Shown: positions 32,436-42,455, counted from the first letter of the stretch. The stretch is 64,000 nucleotides of DNA from Lachnospiraceae bacterium (GCA_902362715.1 CABIXN010000001.1:69735-133734), one strand, 5' to 3'. Notes: generated from the sequence alone by a model not told the origin. A program made the numbers and translations.

Positions 32436-34442
32436 ATGAGAGTGAAACTTTATAATGCTTTGGTAAATAAAGTTCCGGGAATTAGAAGCAGATATCAGAG
32501 TCTGAGAAAAAAGGTTTCCGGGGCCGGAAGAATTAAATGCTGGTTTGCATTACTTGGCTGGAACTTTTCCTATTATGTTTTGAGGCAGAGGTATATTTTT
32601 GAACAGTCACAAAAAGAGAGGCTGGAGAAGAAAACGTGGGATGTATCACAAAGTGAATCTTCGGCTTTTCATCAAAAAGATCCTCAGGAGCTTGCACAGT
32701 ACTTGGCCCGGTTTGATATTATCTCATTTGATGTGTTTGATACATTGATTTTCCGGCCTTTTAACAAGCCTGTAGATTTATTCTTTTTTATAGGAGAACA
32801 ATTAAAGTATCCGGATTTTGAACGCATACGAAAAGAAATGGAATGGCGGGCCCGGGAAAAGAAATATATAGAAGAGAAAAGTAAAGAAGTAACTTTGGAT
32901 GATATCTGGACATTAATGGAGCAGGAGACAGGCATATCAAAAACGCTGGGAATGCAGGTGGAGGTTGATTGTGAAACAGAGCATTGTTTTGCTAATCCAT
33001 ATATGCAGAAGGTGATTTCAATATTAAGCTCCTTGAATAAGAAGATTATAATCACTTCAGATATGTATCTGCGGGAAGCGCAGATCAGACAGCTTTTAGA
33101 GCACTGTGGATATGGAACATTTGATGCTTATTTTGTTTCCTGCGAATATGGGAAGTCCAAGGGAGATAAAGGTTTATACCAATTAATAAAAACAAGCTTT
33201 GGAGAACATTTATCTTATGCACATGTGGGGGATAATGAGTATTCTGATCAGAAAAAGGCCAGGGAAGCCGGATTTACCAGCATTCCATATAAAAATGTAA
33301 ATGATGCTGGAGAAGAATATCGCTGTGAAGATATGTCTGCCATTATTGGTTCTATGTATCGAGGGATTGTCAATTCATATCTGCACAATGGTTTACATAA
33401 ATATGAAAAGGATTATGAACTGGGATTTACTTTCGGTGGATTATTTGCAGTGGGATATTGCCAGTTTATTCATCAGTGCGCTAAACAGCAGAAAGCAGAT
33501 AAAATATTATTTCTGGCAAGGGACGGAGATATCCTTCGGAGAGTGTACCAGATGATGTATCCAAAGGAAGCATCAGAGTATGTGTATTGGTCAAGAAAAG
33601 CAGCAACAAAACTAACAGCAGATCATTTCAGGTACGATTATTTCCGCAGATTTTTATATCATAAAATCAATCAGGATTATACAGTGGAATCTATATTTAA
33701 AAGTATGCAGCTGGAGGATTTGCTGGAAGATTTCTGCAGAAAAGCAGGATATGAATGCAGTAATATTTTAAAAGAGGAGACAGCAGATTGTTGTAAAAAA
33801 TATTTACTAAAGCACTGGGCTGAGGTTCTGGAACATTATGAATCAGAATCAAATGCAGGTAAACAATATTATCAAAAGATATTATCCGGTTGTCAGAAAG
33901 TTCTGGCTGTAGATATTGGATGGGCCGGAAGCGGTGCGATTTCACTGAACTACCTGGTACAACAGGAATGGAAGCTTAATTGTGAGGTGCTTGGGGTAAT
34001 TGCCGGTACAAATACGTGCCATAATGCGGAGCCGGATACCAGTGAAACGTTTCTGCAGACAGGACAGCTGATAAGTTATTTGTATTCTCAGCGGGAGAAC
34101 CGTGACCTGTGGAAATTTCATGATTTGAATCAGGATCACAATTTGTATCTTGAACTTTTGTTAAGTTCACCTACACCTACTTTTTCCGGATTTTCCTTTG
34201 ATGAAGATCAGGAAGTAAAATTACAGTTTGGAGATACCGATGTAAATATAGATGGAATGAAACAGATTCAAAGTGGGATCATAGATTTTGCGAAAGCGTG
34301 GATCAGACATTTTGGTGATAATAAGCGTATGGCACGGATTTCAGGCAGAGATGCCTATGCGCCATTGATTGTGATGCTGAACCATAAAAAATATCTGAAA
34401 GAAATTAATCATATATTTCATTTAAATGCAAATGTAGAATAA
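32436..34442 (+). CDS. Two-domain HAD-family glycan-locus protein
   Basis: The 668-residue protein starts with a basic region. A HAD-fold phosphatase-like domain follows at about 93-300, with DVFDT at 99-103, ITSDMYLRE and HVGDNEYSD. The C-terminal half (about 330-640) resembles the stand-alone protein at 28738, with ILFLARDGD and YVYWSRKAA. It starts 3 bases after the ATPase gene. Such proteins are common in capsule and teichoic-acid-like loci. Phosphatase or phosphotransferase activity on glycan intermediates is inferred from the HAD motifs only. Confidence 0.65.
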   Translation: MRVKLYNALVNKVPGIRSRYQSLRKKVSGAGRIKCWFALLGWNFSYYVLRQRYIFEQSQKERLEKKTWDVSQSESSAFHQKDPQELAQYLARFDIISFDVFDTLIFRPFNKPVDLFFFIGEQLKYPDFERIRKEMEWRAREKKYIEEKSKEVTLDDIWTLMEQETGISKTLGMQVEVDCETEHCFANPYMQKVISILSSLNKKIIITSDMYLREAQIRQLLEHCGYGTFDAYFVSCEYGKSKGDKGLYQLIKTSFGEHLSYAHVGDNEYSDQKKAREAGFTSIPYKNVNDAGEEYRCEDMSAIIGSMYRGIVNSYLHNGLHKYEKDYELGFTFGGLFAVGYCQFIHQCAKQQKADKILFLARDGDILRRVYQMMYPKEASEYVYWSRKAATKLTADHFRYDYFRRFLYHKINQDYTVESIFKSMQLEDLLEDFCRKAGYECSNILKEETADCCKKYLLKHWAEVLEHYESESNAGKQYYQKILSGCQKVLAVDIGWAGSGAISLNYLVQQEWKLNCEVLGVIAGTNTCHNAEPDTSETFLQTGQLISYLYSQRENRDLWKFHDLNQDHNLYLELLLSSPTPTFSGFSFDEDQEVKLQFGDTDVNIDGMKQIQSGIIDFAKAWIRHFGDNKRMARISGRDAYAPLIVMLNHKKYLKEINHIFHLNANVE

Positions 34443-34458
34443 AAAGAGAGGAGCACAA

Positions 34459-35922
34459 ATGAAAGAGGGAAAAAAAGGATTTAAACCGTTAAAACTAGTT
34501 TCTTTGGTACTTTGGCTGCTTCAGGTTGCCGCAACAATCATTTTTACTGTTTTGGTTCTGAAGGCTGGTGTACTGCCGGCATTGCTGCTTGGAATTGTAT
34601 TTGTAATTATATGGATTCTGGCGGTGATTGTTGGTCTGCTTGTTTTATTGAAGGAAAGAAAAGGCAGGAAAGGCATTGCAAGGAGAGTTATTGCGTGTAT
34701 CCTTGCAGTTTTGATGATTGCAGGCATGATTGTGGGCAATAAGTATATATTGACAACTTTAGATACGTTAGAAAATGTTTCTAATACTACAGTAGAGAAA
34801 GAATCTATTTCAGTATATGTTTTAAAAGATGATCTGGCTGAAAATATTCAGGATACGGCAGGTTATCGCTATGGAATTTTAAAAGAGACAGATAGGGAAA
34901 ATACGGATCAATTATTGGAAGAGGTAAAGAAAGAAACTTCTGACAGCTTAGATGTAACAGAATATTCAGAACAGTTTGCATTGGCGGATGCCTTAAAAGA
35001 TGGGGAAGCCCAGGCAATTATATTGAATGATGCATTTGTGTCCATGTATGAAGATGAAGAGGATTATGCATGGTTTGCAGAGGGAACAAAGGTATTAAAA
35101 ACAACTGTAAACGAGAAACAGCTGGATTTATCTGATGCCAATGAAAAACTTCCGTCATCCTTTATCATGTATATTAGTGGAATTGATACGTATGGAGGCG
35201 TGACAGAACGTTCCAGAAGTGATGTAAATATTATGGCAGTGGTAAATCGAAATACCCATGAAATTTTACTGGTGTCTACACCAAGAGATTATTATATACC
35301 TTTATCTGTATCAAATGGCCAGAAGGATAAGCTGACCCATGCAGGGATCTATGGAGTTGATGTATCTATGCAGACTCTTGAAATGCTTTACGGTGTGGAT
35401 ATTAACTATTTCTTCCGATTAAACTTTTCCGGATTTATTGATATGATCGACGCTTTGGGCGGTGTGGATGTTTATTCTGAAAAGGAATTTACTGTAGATC
35501 CGATTGCTTCATATAAAGTAGGATATAACCATTTGAACGGTTTAGAAGCACTGGCGTTTGCAAGAGAACGTTATAGTTTTTCTAATGGAGATTTCCAGAG
35601 AGGGAAAAATCAGATGGCGGTTATACAGGCTGTAGTCCAGAAACTTACATCTACTGCATTGCTGAATAACTATACAGATGTTATGAAGAGCATGGAGGAT
35701 TGTTTTCAGACAAGCCTTACGGATGCAGATATGAAAGAGCTGATTCGGCAGCAGTTACAAAATCCAACATCCTGGAAGATTTCATCTATTGATGTAACAG
35801 GTACCGGTGCCAGAAAAACTACGTATTCTATGCCCAATAGATCGGCATCAGTAGTAGTACCGGATATGGATTCTGTACAGCAGGCAAGAACGGAGATAGA
35901 GAGAGTACTTTCTGATAAATAG
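34459..35922 (+). CDS. LytR-CpsA-Psr (LCP) family wall glycan ligase
   Basis: LCP proteins attach lipid-linked teichoic acids or capsules to peptidoglycan in Gram-positive bacteria. The 487-residue protein has three hydrophobic helices near the N-terminus (about 12-34, 38-64, 78-97), more than the single helix usual for the family. An extracellular region follows with an accessory domain (about 110-225) and the LCP core (from about 245). The core shows RSDVNIMAVV, LVSTPRDYYIPL, GVDINYFFRLNFSGF and FARERYSF. Position in this locus suggests it links the exported glycan to the wall. Confidence 0.9.
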   Translation: MKEGKKGFKPLKLVSLVLWLLQVAATIIFTVLVLKAGVLPALLLGIVFVIIWILAVIVGLLVLLKERKGRKGIARRVIACILAVLMIAGMIVGNKYILTTLDTLENVSNTTVEKESISVYVLKDDLAENIQDTAGYRYGILKETDRENTDQLLEEVKKETSDSLDVTEYSEQFALADALKDGEAQAIILNDAFVSMYEDEEDYAWFAEGTKVLKTTVNEKQLDLSDANEKLPSSFIMYISGIDTYGGVTERSRSDVNIMAVVNRNTHEILLVSTPRDYYIPLSVSNGQKDKLTHAGIYGVDVSMQTLEMLYGVDINYFFRLNFSGFIDMIDALGGVDVYSEKEFTVDPIASYKVGYNHLNGLEALAFARERYSFSNGDFQRGKNQMAVIQAVVQKLTSTALLNNYTDVMKSMEDCFQTSLTDADMKELIRQQLQNPTSWKISSIDVTGTGARKTTYSMPNRSASVVVPDMDSVQQARTEIERVLSDK

Positions 35923-35943
35923 CGTAGGGGTGGAGATATATAC

Positions 35944-37317
35944 ATGGAAACAAAGTTGTTGTTGTTTAAAATAACAAAAAATATATTCAGATATGCGATT
36001 TTGCTTTTATGTTATTTTCTATCTTTTGGGCTTTTAAGTAAAATTCCATTTTCAGACGGTGCTCTTTGGGTTGCCAGCCAAAAGAATTATATTGCAATCA
36101 GCATACTTTATTTAGCGATATTGTTTATTTTCTGGGTTCTGTTTGAAGCATATAATGTAGAACAGCGCCGCCTGATGGATTTAATTTATGGTCAGTTTTT
36201 CGGTTCTGTTTGTACAAATGTTTTTTTCTGTGTCCTCCTGGGGGCAGTGACCGATATGGAGATCATATCGATTATTTTGACTTTCGTGAAATTGCTGATA
36301 ATTGAAGCCGGAATTGGTATTGTATGGGTAATCTGTTTTTTTAGTTTTTATATGAGATGTCAGTCTTGTAAGAATGCACTTTTTGTTTATGGAAACAGGG
36401 AAGATTGCGAAGAAACGATTCAGGTGAATAATAGTATTAACAGTTATTTTAAAGTAACGGAATTTGTACATTTTGATATAGGTATTGAAAAAATTGCTGT
36501 TAAAATATTGCAGTATAAAGCAGTTTATATTGGAGACATTCCCTATGAGGAAAGAAATCAATTAATGAAGATTTGTTTGAAGAGCAGAATTGCATGTTAC
36601 TGTGTTCCTAAAATTTCAGATATCTATATTCAAAATACAGATGTACTGCAGCTTCATGATAAAGTTTTACTAAAGTTTCGAGAGAATGGGATGACAGCGG
36701 AGAAACAGGTTGTTAAAAGAAGTATGGATATTATAGTGGCACTATTAATGCTTATTATAGCGTCACCATTTATGCTAATCATCATGATTTGTATAAAGGC
36801 GGAAGATGGAGGGCCAGTTTTATATAAGCAGGATCGGGTAACAATAAATGGAAAGCCTTTTAAAATGTTGAAATTCCGCAGTATGCATGTGGATGCTGAA
36901 AAAGATGGAGCCAGACTGGCTGCTAAAAATGACAGCCGTGTGACGAGAATAGGAAAACTAATTCGAAATATTCATTTTGACGAGCTTCCGCAATTAATAA
37001 ATATATTAAAGGGTGATATGTCTGTGGTGGGGCCACGGCCTGAAAGAAAAGAATTTATCCAGGAGTATTCCAAGGTTATTCCGGAATTTACAGAGCGGCT
37101 TAAAGTCAGAGGTGGATTAACCGGGTATGCACAGGTTTATGGAAAGTATAATACCGGACCGGAAGAAAAAGCAAAATATGATTTAATGTATATTTACAAT
37201 TATTCACTGCGGCTGGATATAAAATTAATATTTTTAACTATTCGGATTTTGTTCCAGAAGGAGAATACGGAAGGAATAGATGAAGAACAGAGGAGTGCGG
37301 TGAGAAAACAGAATTAA
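35944..37317 (+). CDS. Polyprenyl-phosphate sugar-1-phosphate transferase
   Basis: This initiating enzyme moves a sugar-1-phosphate from a nucleotide sugar to undecaprenyl phosphate. The 457-residue protein has four N-terminal transmembrane helices and a CoA-binding-like middle domain. A further helix (about 262-283) precedes the bacterial sugar transferase domain, with KMLKFRSMHVDAE, DELPQLINILKGDMSVVGPRPE and the final TGYAQVYGKY. It should start lipid-linked assembly for this locus. Base composition falls sharply in the next gene. Confidence 0.92.
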   Translation: METKLLLFKITKNIFRYAILLLCYFLSFGLLSKIPFSDGALWVASQKNYIAISILYLAILFIFWVLFEAYNVEQRRLMDLIYGQFFGSVCTNVFFCVLLGAVTDMEIISIILTFVKLLIIEAGIGIVWVICFFSFYMRCQSCKNALFVYGNREDCEETIQVNNSINSYFKVTEFVHFDIGIEKIAVKILQYKAVYIGDIPYEERNQLMKICLKSRIACYCVPKISDIYIQNTDVLQLHDKVLLKFRENGMTAEKQVVKRSMDIIVALLMLIIASPFMLIIMICIKAEDGGPVLYKQDRVTINGKPFKMLKFRSMHVDAEKDGARLAAKNDSRVTRIGKLIRNIHFDELPQLINILKGDMSVVGPRPERKEFIQEYSKVIPEFTERLKVRGGLTGYAQVYGKYNTGPEEKAKYDLMYIYNYSLRLDIKLIFLTIRILFQKENTEGIDEEQRSAVRKQN

Positions 37318-37348
37318 AGTGATTTTTTGAAATGGAGGAATTTAAATT

Positions 37349-39886
37349 ATGGAGAATATTAAGAGAATTGTAATTACAAGTGACTTGTTACGTCCTGTAT
37401 GGATAAATGGGAAGGCTAAAAATAAAGAAACAGTAAGAATTAATAAATATTTTGATTTTTTATCAGGACAATTAAAAGAGGCTGTAAATGTTCCGGTTGA
37501 AAAAATATCGACAGAAAATAGTAAATTTAATTTTTTTGTATTCTATAGATTATGTAATGTGACATTTAAAAATACAAATAGCTGGTTAGAAATTTATGAT
37601 TTAGATAGTATACCTAGAGATGCAATAAATTATTTTGGTAAATATTTTGATAATAGTTTTATTATATGCCATGAAATGCCCCCTATATTTAAAAAAATTT
37701 GTGATAAATTAAATCTTTATTATATAGATATTAGGATACATCCAGTAAGGTTTTTAGATGATCATATGTTTAGTATGGCCACTAATCATCCGCAAGTATT
37801 TCAACATTTAAAAAAATATTTAGTAAATGAAAAAGTATTTTATATTTATGCCAATTTATATAAAACAACAGTTGATTTTTATGATTTAAATATTGATAAA
37901 AATTCTGCTTTAATAGTGGGGCAGACAAATGTAGATTCCGCATTATATGAGAATGGAAAGGTACATACAATATTTGAATATAAAAATCAAATTGAAAAAC
38001 TTGGCAAAGAATACAAAACTGTATATTATAAACCGCACCCATTTAATGGAGATTTGAAAAAAGTTTATGATTTTTTAAAGCAATTCCCGTTTATAAAAAT
38101 AATTAATCAAAATATTTATTATCTTTTGGCAAATGAAAATATAAAAGCTGTCTATGCTATATCTTCTGGAGTTCTTACAGAAGCAAAATATTTTGAAAAA
38201 AAAGCTTATCCATTTTTTAAAACATATTTAGACTATACATATGATAAAAATAGTAATTATTCGCCAAATCTATATTTGACGATTATGAATGATTTTTATG
38301 AGCCTAATTTTTGGAATGATTTATTTACAGGTACGATTCCAACTAAAGATATTTGTGAAAGTTTTAATATGCCCATTAGACCTAATAGAATGCGTGCCGC
38401 TTTAAATGATTATTGGGGAAATACAGTTTTGGATCCAGATGTAATTACTGTTAAAAAAGAAAAACAATTTATATTGGATCAAGAAGATTACAGTACCCAG
38501 ATTAAATATTTGCAAGAACAGGTAAGCATGTTAAGTAGTCAGATAAATATGATGAAAAACAATGTGATTTTTGAGAAAAATATATTAAAAAGAATTGCAA
38601 AGAAATTGTTATTTTATTATTCAGAACATAATACATCGATTAATTCTTATGCGGTTATGAAAAAAATGCGAAGAATGAGTCTGCTTTGTGGAGATAAATT
38701 TACCTCAGTAAAAAATATAAAATGTATTACTTATCGGCCAAAGGCTCCAAAAGGAGGAAGGGGAGGCGGTGGTGCTGTTCTCTCAGCAATGGAATCGATT
38801 ATTCAATATAAATATAAAAATCTACCTATTAAATATGTCTATAGTGAAAAGGATGGTATATGGCATACTTTAAGAAATCGTTATTTTAACGAATTTACCT
38901 ATCCAAATTATATTAATGAAAATTCAAACCTTATAATGCTTTGGGCTGCAATTGCATTTGTAATAGAAGAGACAAAAGATGATAGAGATACATTATATAT
39001 TTGTCATGAGTATTCTACTGCTTTTGCGCTAGGATTAATGGGTAAGAAATATATTTTAGTTATTCATACCCAGGGACCTCGAATTGAAGAGAAAACTAAT
39101 CTTGGAGAACGAATGACAAATAAAGAAGAAAAAATTATTTCTAGTTGTGAAAGATATGCGTTAAAACATGCACAAAAAGTATGTTTTCCAAGTATTGGAG
39201 GTCAAGAATACTTTTTTAATAGTAAATATTGTGTTACTGATAAGAGTGACATTAATTTAGGGGATATATTGTATAATACTGTATATGCTCAAGTAAGCGA
39301 AGATAAGATACCAGAAATTTTAGAAGAAAGTGAAAAATGTAGTTTCCTTTCAGTGGGAACCTTAACTTACGCAAAAGGTCAAGATAACGTATGTACTTTT
39401 TTAGAAACATTGTTAAAAAAGGATACAATAAACAAATATAGATGGATTTGTGTTGGAAGGGGGCCTTACGCTGAAGAGATTAATCAGAGAGCTAATAAAT
39501 TAGCGGACATATGTGATAATTTTGAATATATATATATTGAAAAATGCTCATTTAGACAAGTTAAATATTTACAGAACATCTGTGATTATTATATTATGCT
39601 ACATAGAATTTCTATTTTTGATCTTGCAACACTGGAAGCTATGCAGAATTCGAATGGCATCATACTTTCAAAAACAGGCGGAAACTTAGAATATAATTGT
39701 GAAAATAATGTGATATATTTAGAAGATAATAACTATACAAAATTGGCTGAAACAATTATGAATGAAGATAAAGAATATTGGAAGGCATTAAATCTGAAAT
39801 GTTATAATAATTATTTCTCGAAAGTGCAATTTAAAAATCGTTATTATAAACAAATTGATTCTGTAATTAAAGATTTAAAGATTTAA
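37349..39886 (+). CDS. Two-domain glycosyltransferase, 845 residues
   Basis: The N-terminal part (about 1-350) resembles capsule-type GT-B enzymes, with KPHP at 228-231 and ISSGVLTEAKYFEKKAYPF at 271-289, the usual His-Pro and Ser-Gly-Glu positions for CMP-sugar-type transferases. A helical linker spans about 378-425. The C-terminal part (about 455-845) looks like a GT4 enzyme: Gly-rich loop GGRGGGG near 469-475, SVGTLTYAKGQ, and DLATLEAMQNSNGIILSKTGGN. The double domain may add two different sugars per repeat, like a capsule polymerase. Exact families were not determinable by eye. Confidence 0.6.
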   Translation: MENIKRIVITSDLLRPVWINGKAKNKETVRINKYFDFLSGQLKEAVNVPVEKISTENSKFNFFVFYRLCNVTFKNTNSWLEIYDLDSIPRDAINYFGKYFDNSFIICHEMPPIFKKICDKLNLYYIDIRIHPVRFLDDHMFSMATNHPQVFQHLKKYLVNEKVFYIYANLYKTTVDFYDLNIDKNSALIVGQTNVDSALYENGKVHTIFEYKNQIEKLGKEYKTVYYKPHPFNGDLKKVYDFLKQFPFIKIINQNIYYLLANENIKAVYAISSGVLTEAKYFEKKAYPFFKTYLDYTYDKNSNYSPNLYLTIMNDFYEPNFWNDLFTGTIPTKDICESFNMPIRPNRMRAALNDYWGNTVLDPDVITVKKEKQFILDQEDYSTQIKYLQEQVSMLSSQINMMKNNVIFEKNILKRIAKKLLFYYSEHNTSINSYAVMKKMRRMSLLCGDKFTSVKNIKCITYRPKAPKGGRGGGGAVLSAMESIIQYKYKNLPIKYVYSEKDGIWHTLRNRYFNEFTYPNYINENSNLIMLWAAIAFVIEETKDDRDTLYICHEYSTAFALGLMGKKYILVIHTQGPRIEEKTNLGERMTNKEEKIISSCERYALKHAQKVCFPSIGGQEYFFNSKYCVTDKSDINLGDILYNTVYAQVSEDKIPEILEESEKCSFLSVGTLTYAKGQDNVCTFLETLLKKDTINKYRWICVGRGPYAEEINQRANKLADICDNFEYIYIEKCSFRQVKYLQNICDYYIMLHRISIFDLATLEAMQNSNGIILSKTGGNLEYNCENNVIYLEDNNYTKLAETIMNEDKEYWKALNLKCYNNYFSKVQFKNRYYKQIDSVIKDLKI

Positions 39887-39910
39887 AGAAAGGAAAAAAA
39901 TGTATAAAAA

Positions 39911-40531
39911 ATGAAATATATTATAATCATTCATAAAAATAATCGTGAATATATTGTGGATAGTTACCCTAATTTAATAATTGAAACAGATGAAAATACA
40001 AAAGATAATATTATTCATATTTATGATACAGTTAAATTTCAAGAAAAATCACTATTTATGTTAAAAGGAATTCGGGGAAATTTTTATTTTATGCCAAATA
40101 CAATTTTTGAAGGAGTTGAAATACGAACAGGCCCAGGTTGCTTTGAGCAAAATTTGATTGTTAAAAATAACAATTATTTTGAAAAGAATTTTGAAATTGC
40201 ATTAACTACAGATTTTAGTTCTTTGTTAATAGGAGCTAATTGTTATTTTAAGCGAAATGTAGAGATATGGGTTGGCGATGGACATGCAATTATAAATAAA
40301 ACAAATATGCATGCGCTTAATTGCAATGAATGGAATTTGGAGATCTCCGATAAAGTTTTGATAGAGCATAATGTTGTTTTATTAAAAAAAGCGAAAATCG
40401 GGGGGGGGTCTGTTGTAAAGTCTAATTCTGTAATAACTAAAGATTTTTCTAATAGTAGTGAGGTTATGCTAGAGGGAGTTCCGGCAAAAATAGTAAAAGA
40501 GAATATAGTTTGGATGAGAGGTAAAGAATAA
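39911..40531 (+). CDS. Left-handed beta-helix (hexapeptide) acyltransferase
   Basis: The 206-residue protein has the repeat pattern of hexapeptide acetyltransferases in its C-terminal half: LLIGANCYFKRNVEIWVGDGHAII, then IEHNVVLLKKAKIGGGSVVKSNSVI and EGVPAKIVKEN. The His in GDGHAI is the likely catalytic base. The N-terminal 50 residues are shared with the next protein. It probably O-acetylates the glycan, perhaps on Kdo. It directly adjoins the next gene. Confidence 0.78.
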   Translation: MKYIIIIHKNNREYIVDSYPNLIIETDENTKDNIIHIYDTVKFQEKSLFMLKGIRGNFYFMPNTIFEGVEIRTGPGCFEQNLIVKNNNYFEKNFEIALTTDFSSLLIGANCYFKRNVEIWVGDGHAIINKTNMHALNCNEWNLEISDKVLIEHNVVLLKKAKIGGGSVVKSNSVITKDFSNSSEVMLEGVPAKIVKENIVWMRGKE

Positions 40532-41962
40532 ATGGCTCATAAATATAAAATAATTTGGATAGAAAATGGGAAAGAACGCGAGCTCAGTGCGGATGAAAAA
40601 ATTGAAAATTTAAATATCATAACAAATGAAGTCACTAAAGATAATATTATAAAAATACATGCACCAGCTCGATTTTCTAAAGGAACAGTTATAGATTTGA
40701 GGGGTATCGCAACTGCTATTGAAATAAATAGTAGTAAATTTTCGTACAATTTTTCTATAATTACTTGTTTAAATGGTAAAAATATGAAAATACGGTTCGG
40801 GAAAGACATCTCTATGTGGAAAGATACATATTTCTTTTTAAATGATGATTATAGTGAGATTGATATAGGTGATGGGTGTATGTTTTCAAAAAATGTTGCT
40901 ATTTGGGCATCTGATGGACATGCAATAATTGATAAGAATACTGAAAAATTACTTAATAAATCTATTGGAAAAGTAAAAATAGGTGATCGTGTATGGATTG
41001 GGACCCATGTAACTATTAATAAAGATGTGCAAATAGGAAATGATTGTGTTATTGGTGAAGGAAGTGTTGTTTTTAATTCAATATCAGAAAGCAATTGCAT
41101 AATTAGTGGAAACCCAGCTCATATCGTAAAGAGAAATGTTATCTGGAAACGCAATAGGCCACATGGATGGGAATATCATAATTTTTCATCTAAAGAAAGT
41201 AAATTAATAAACGAAATAAAAGAAAGAAAGATTATTTCAGTCATTCCAGCAAGATATCAATCAAGTCGTTTTCCAGGTAAGCCCCTTGCTAAGATATGTG
41301 GCAAACCTATGATTCAATGGGTGTATGAGCAAGTAAAAAGCGTTAGGGAAATTTCTGATGTTTATGTGGCCACTGATGATCAAAGGATATATGATACAGT
41401 ATTAGGATTTGGTGGAAAAGTCATTATGACAGGAGATTGTACTTGTGGCAGTGAGAGAGTATATCAAGCTTGTCAGTATCTTGAAGCAGATATAGTGTTA
41501 AATATCCAAGGGGATGAGCCGTTAATAAAAAAAGAAATGATCTTGGATTTAATTAGTGCCTTTAATGATCCTGATGTATATATGGCTACATTGAAAAAGA
41601 GAATAGTACAACTTAATGATATCAATAATTCTAATATTGTAAAAGTTATAACAAATTCATCCGATAATGCCATATATTTTTCTAGAAGTATAGTTCCATA
41701 TAATAGAGATCAATTGGATGAGATATCTTATTATAAGCATGTTGGAGTGTATGGATATAAAAAAGAATTTTTGGCTAAATTTGTGAAACTTCCAAAAACG
41801 AAATTGGAAATTTGTGAAAATTTAGAACAGTTAAGAGCTATAGAAAATGATTATAAAATACGTGTTATTGAAACAGAACATGATAGTATTGGTGTAGACT
41901 TACCAGAACATATTAATATTGTGGAGAATGTAATAGAAAAAGAAAGGTTTAAAAATGAATGA
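40532..41962 (+). CDS. kdsB: Acyltransferase-KdsB fusion (CMP-Kdo synthetase)
   Basis: The 476-residue protein has an N-terminal hexapeptide acyltransferase (about 1-205), with the catalytic-type SDGHAI at 127-132 and a close resemblance to the preceding gene product. It is joined to a full-length CMP-Kdo synthetase (about 233-476). The KdsB part has PARYQSSRFPGKPLA at 239-253, NIQGDEPLI and the C-terminal HVGVYGYKKEFL and ENLEQLRAIENDYKI. KdsB activates Kdo with CTP. The fusion suggests acylation and activation, or acylation of the product, are coupled. CMP-sialate synthetases lack the PGKPLA signature, so I favour Kdo. Confidence 0.88.
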   Translation: MAHKYKIIWIENGKERELSADEKIENLNIITNEVTKDNIIKIHAPARFSKGTVIDLRGIATAIEINSSKFSYNFSIITCLNGKNMKIRFGKDISMWKDTYFFLNDDYSEIDIGDGCMFSKNVAIWASDGHAIIDKNTEKLLNKSIGKVKIGDRVWIGTHVTINKDVQIGNDCVIGEGSVVFNSISESNCIISGNPAHIVKRNVIWKRNRPHGWEYHNFSSKESKLINEIKERKIISVIPARYQSSRFPGKPLAKICGKPMIQWVYEQVKSVREISDVYVATDDQRIYDTVLGFGGKVIMTGDCTCGSERVYQACQYLEADIVLNIQGDEPLIKKEMILDLISAFNDPDVYMATLKKRIVQLNDINNSNIVKVITNSSDNAIYFSRSIVPYNRDQLDEISYYKHVGVYGYKKEFLAKFVKLPKTKLEICENLEQLRAIENDYKIRVIETEHDSIGVDLPEHINIVENVIEKERFKNE

Positions 41963-42455
41963 TTTAGGAAAAATTAAGCTAGTCGCAACAGATTGTGACG
42001 GAGTATTAACCGATGGAGGAATGTACTATACTGAACGTGGGGATATAATGAAAAAGTTTAATGTAATTGATGGTATGGGGTTTATTCGATTAAAAGAAGC
42101 TGGTTTAAAGACTGCCATAATAACGGCAGAAAATAATCCTCTTTTAAAGAAAAGGGCTGAAAAATTGAAAGTGGATTATTTATATACTGGATCCAAAAAT
42201 AAATTGAAAGTTCTAAAAGAACTTAGTAAGCTTTTAGAAATATCCATGGAAGAGATTGCTTACATTGGAGATGACTTTTTTGATATTCCAGCGATTCAAT
42301 TGTGTGGTTTTGGTTGTGCGCCATGTAATGCTTTAGAAAAAGTATGTAATGTTGCAGATTATATAACTATAAGAAAAGGTGGAGAAGGTGCATTTAGGGA
42401 AATGGCTGAACGAATTTTAGAAAGGAATCAAAATGTATATTCCGATAATCATTGA
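41955..42455 (+). CDS. kdsC: Kdo-8-phosphate phosphatase KdsC
   Basis: The 166-residue tetrameric HAD-type phosphatase (no cap domain) removes phosphate from Kdo-8-phosphate. Motifs are DCDGVLTDGGMYY (about 14-26), ITAEN (57-61), and GDDFFDIPA (about 96-104), with KGGEGAFREMAE near the C-terminus, all typical for KdsC. It overlaps the kdsB fusion by 8 bases and the next gene by 23. A role in a related nonulosonate pathway is less likely because kdsA and kdsB are present. Confidence 0.9.
   Translation: MNDLGKIKLVATDCDGVLTDGGMYYTERGDIMKKFNVIDGMGFIRLKEAGLKTAIITAENNPLLKKRAEKLKVDYLYTGSKNKLKVLKELSKLLEISMEEIAYIGDDFFDIPAIQLCGFGCAPCNALEKVCNVADYITIRKGGEGAFREMAERILERNQNVYSDNH

Noticed and set aside
40532..42455. 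kdsB and kdsC as sialic or legionaminic acid genes
   Set aside because: KdsB carries PGKPLA, KdsA carries KASFDKANRSS and KdsD is present; no NeuB-, NeuC- or Leg-type gene is in the cluster.
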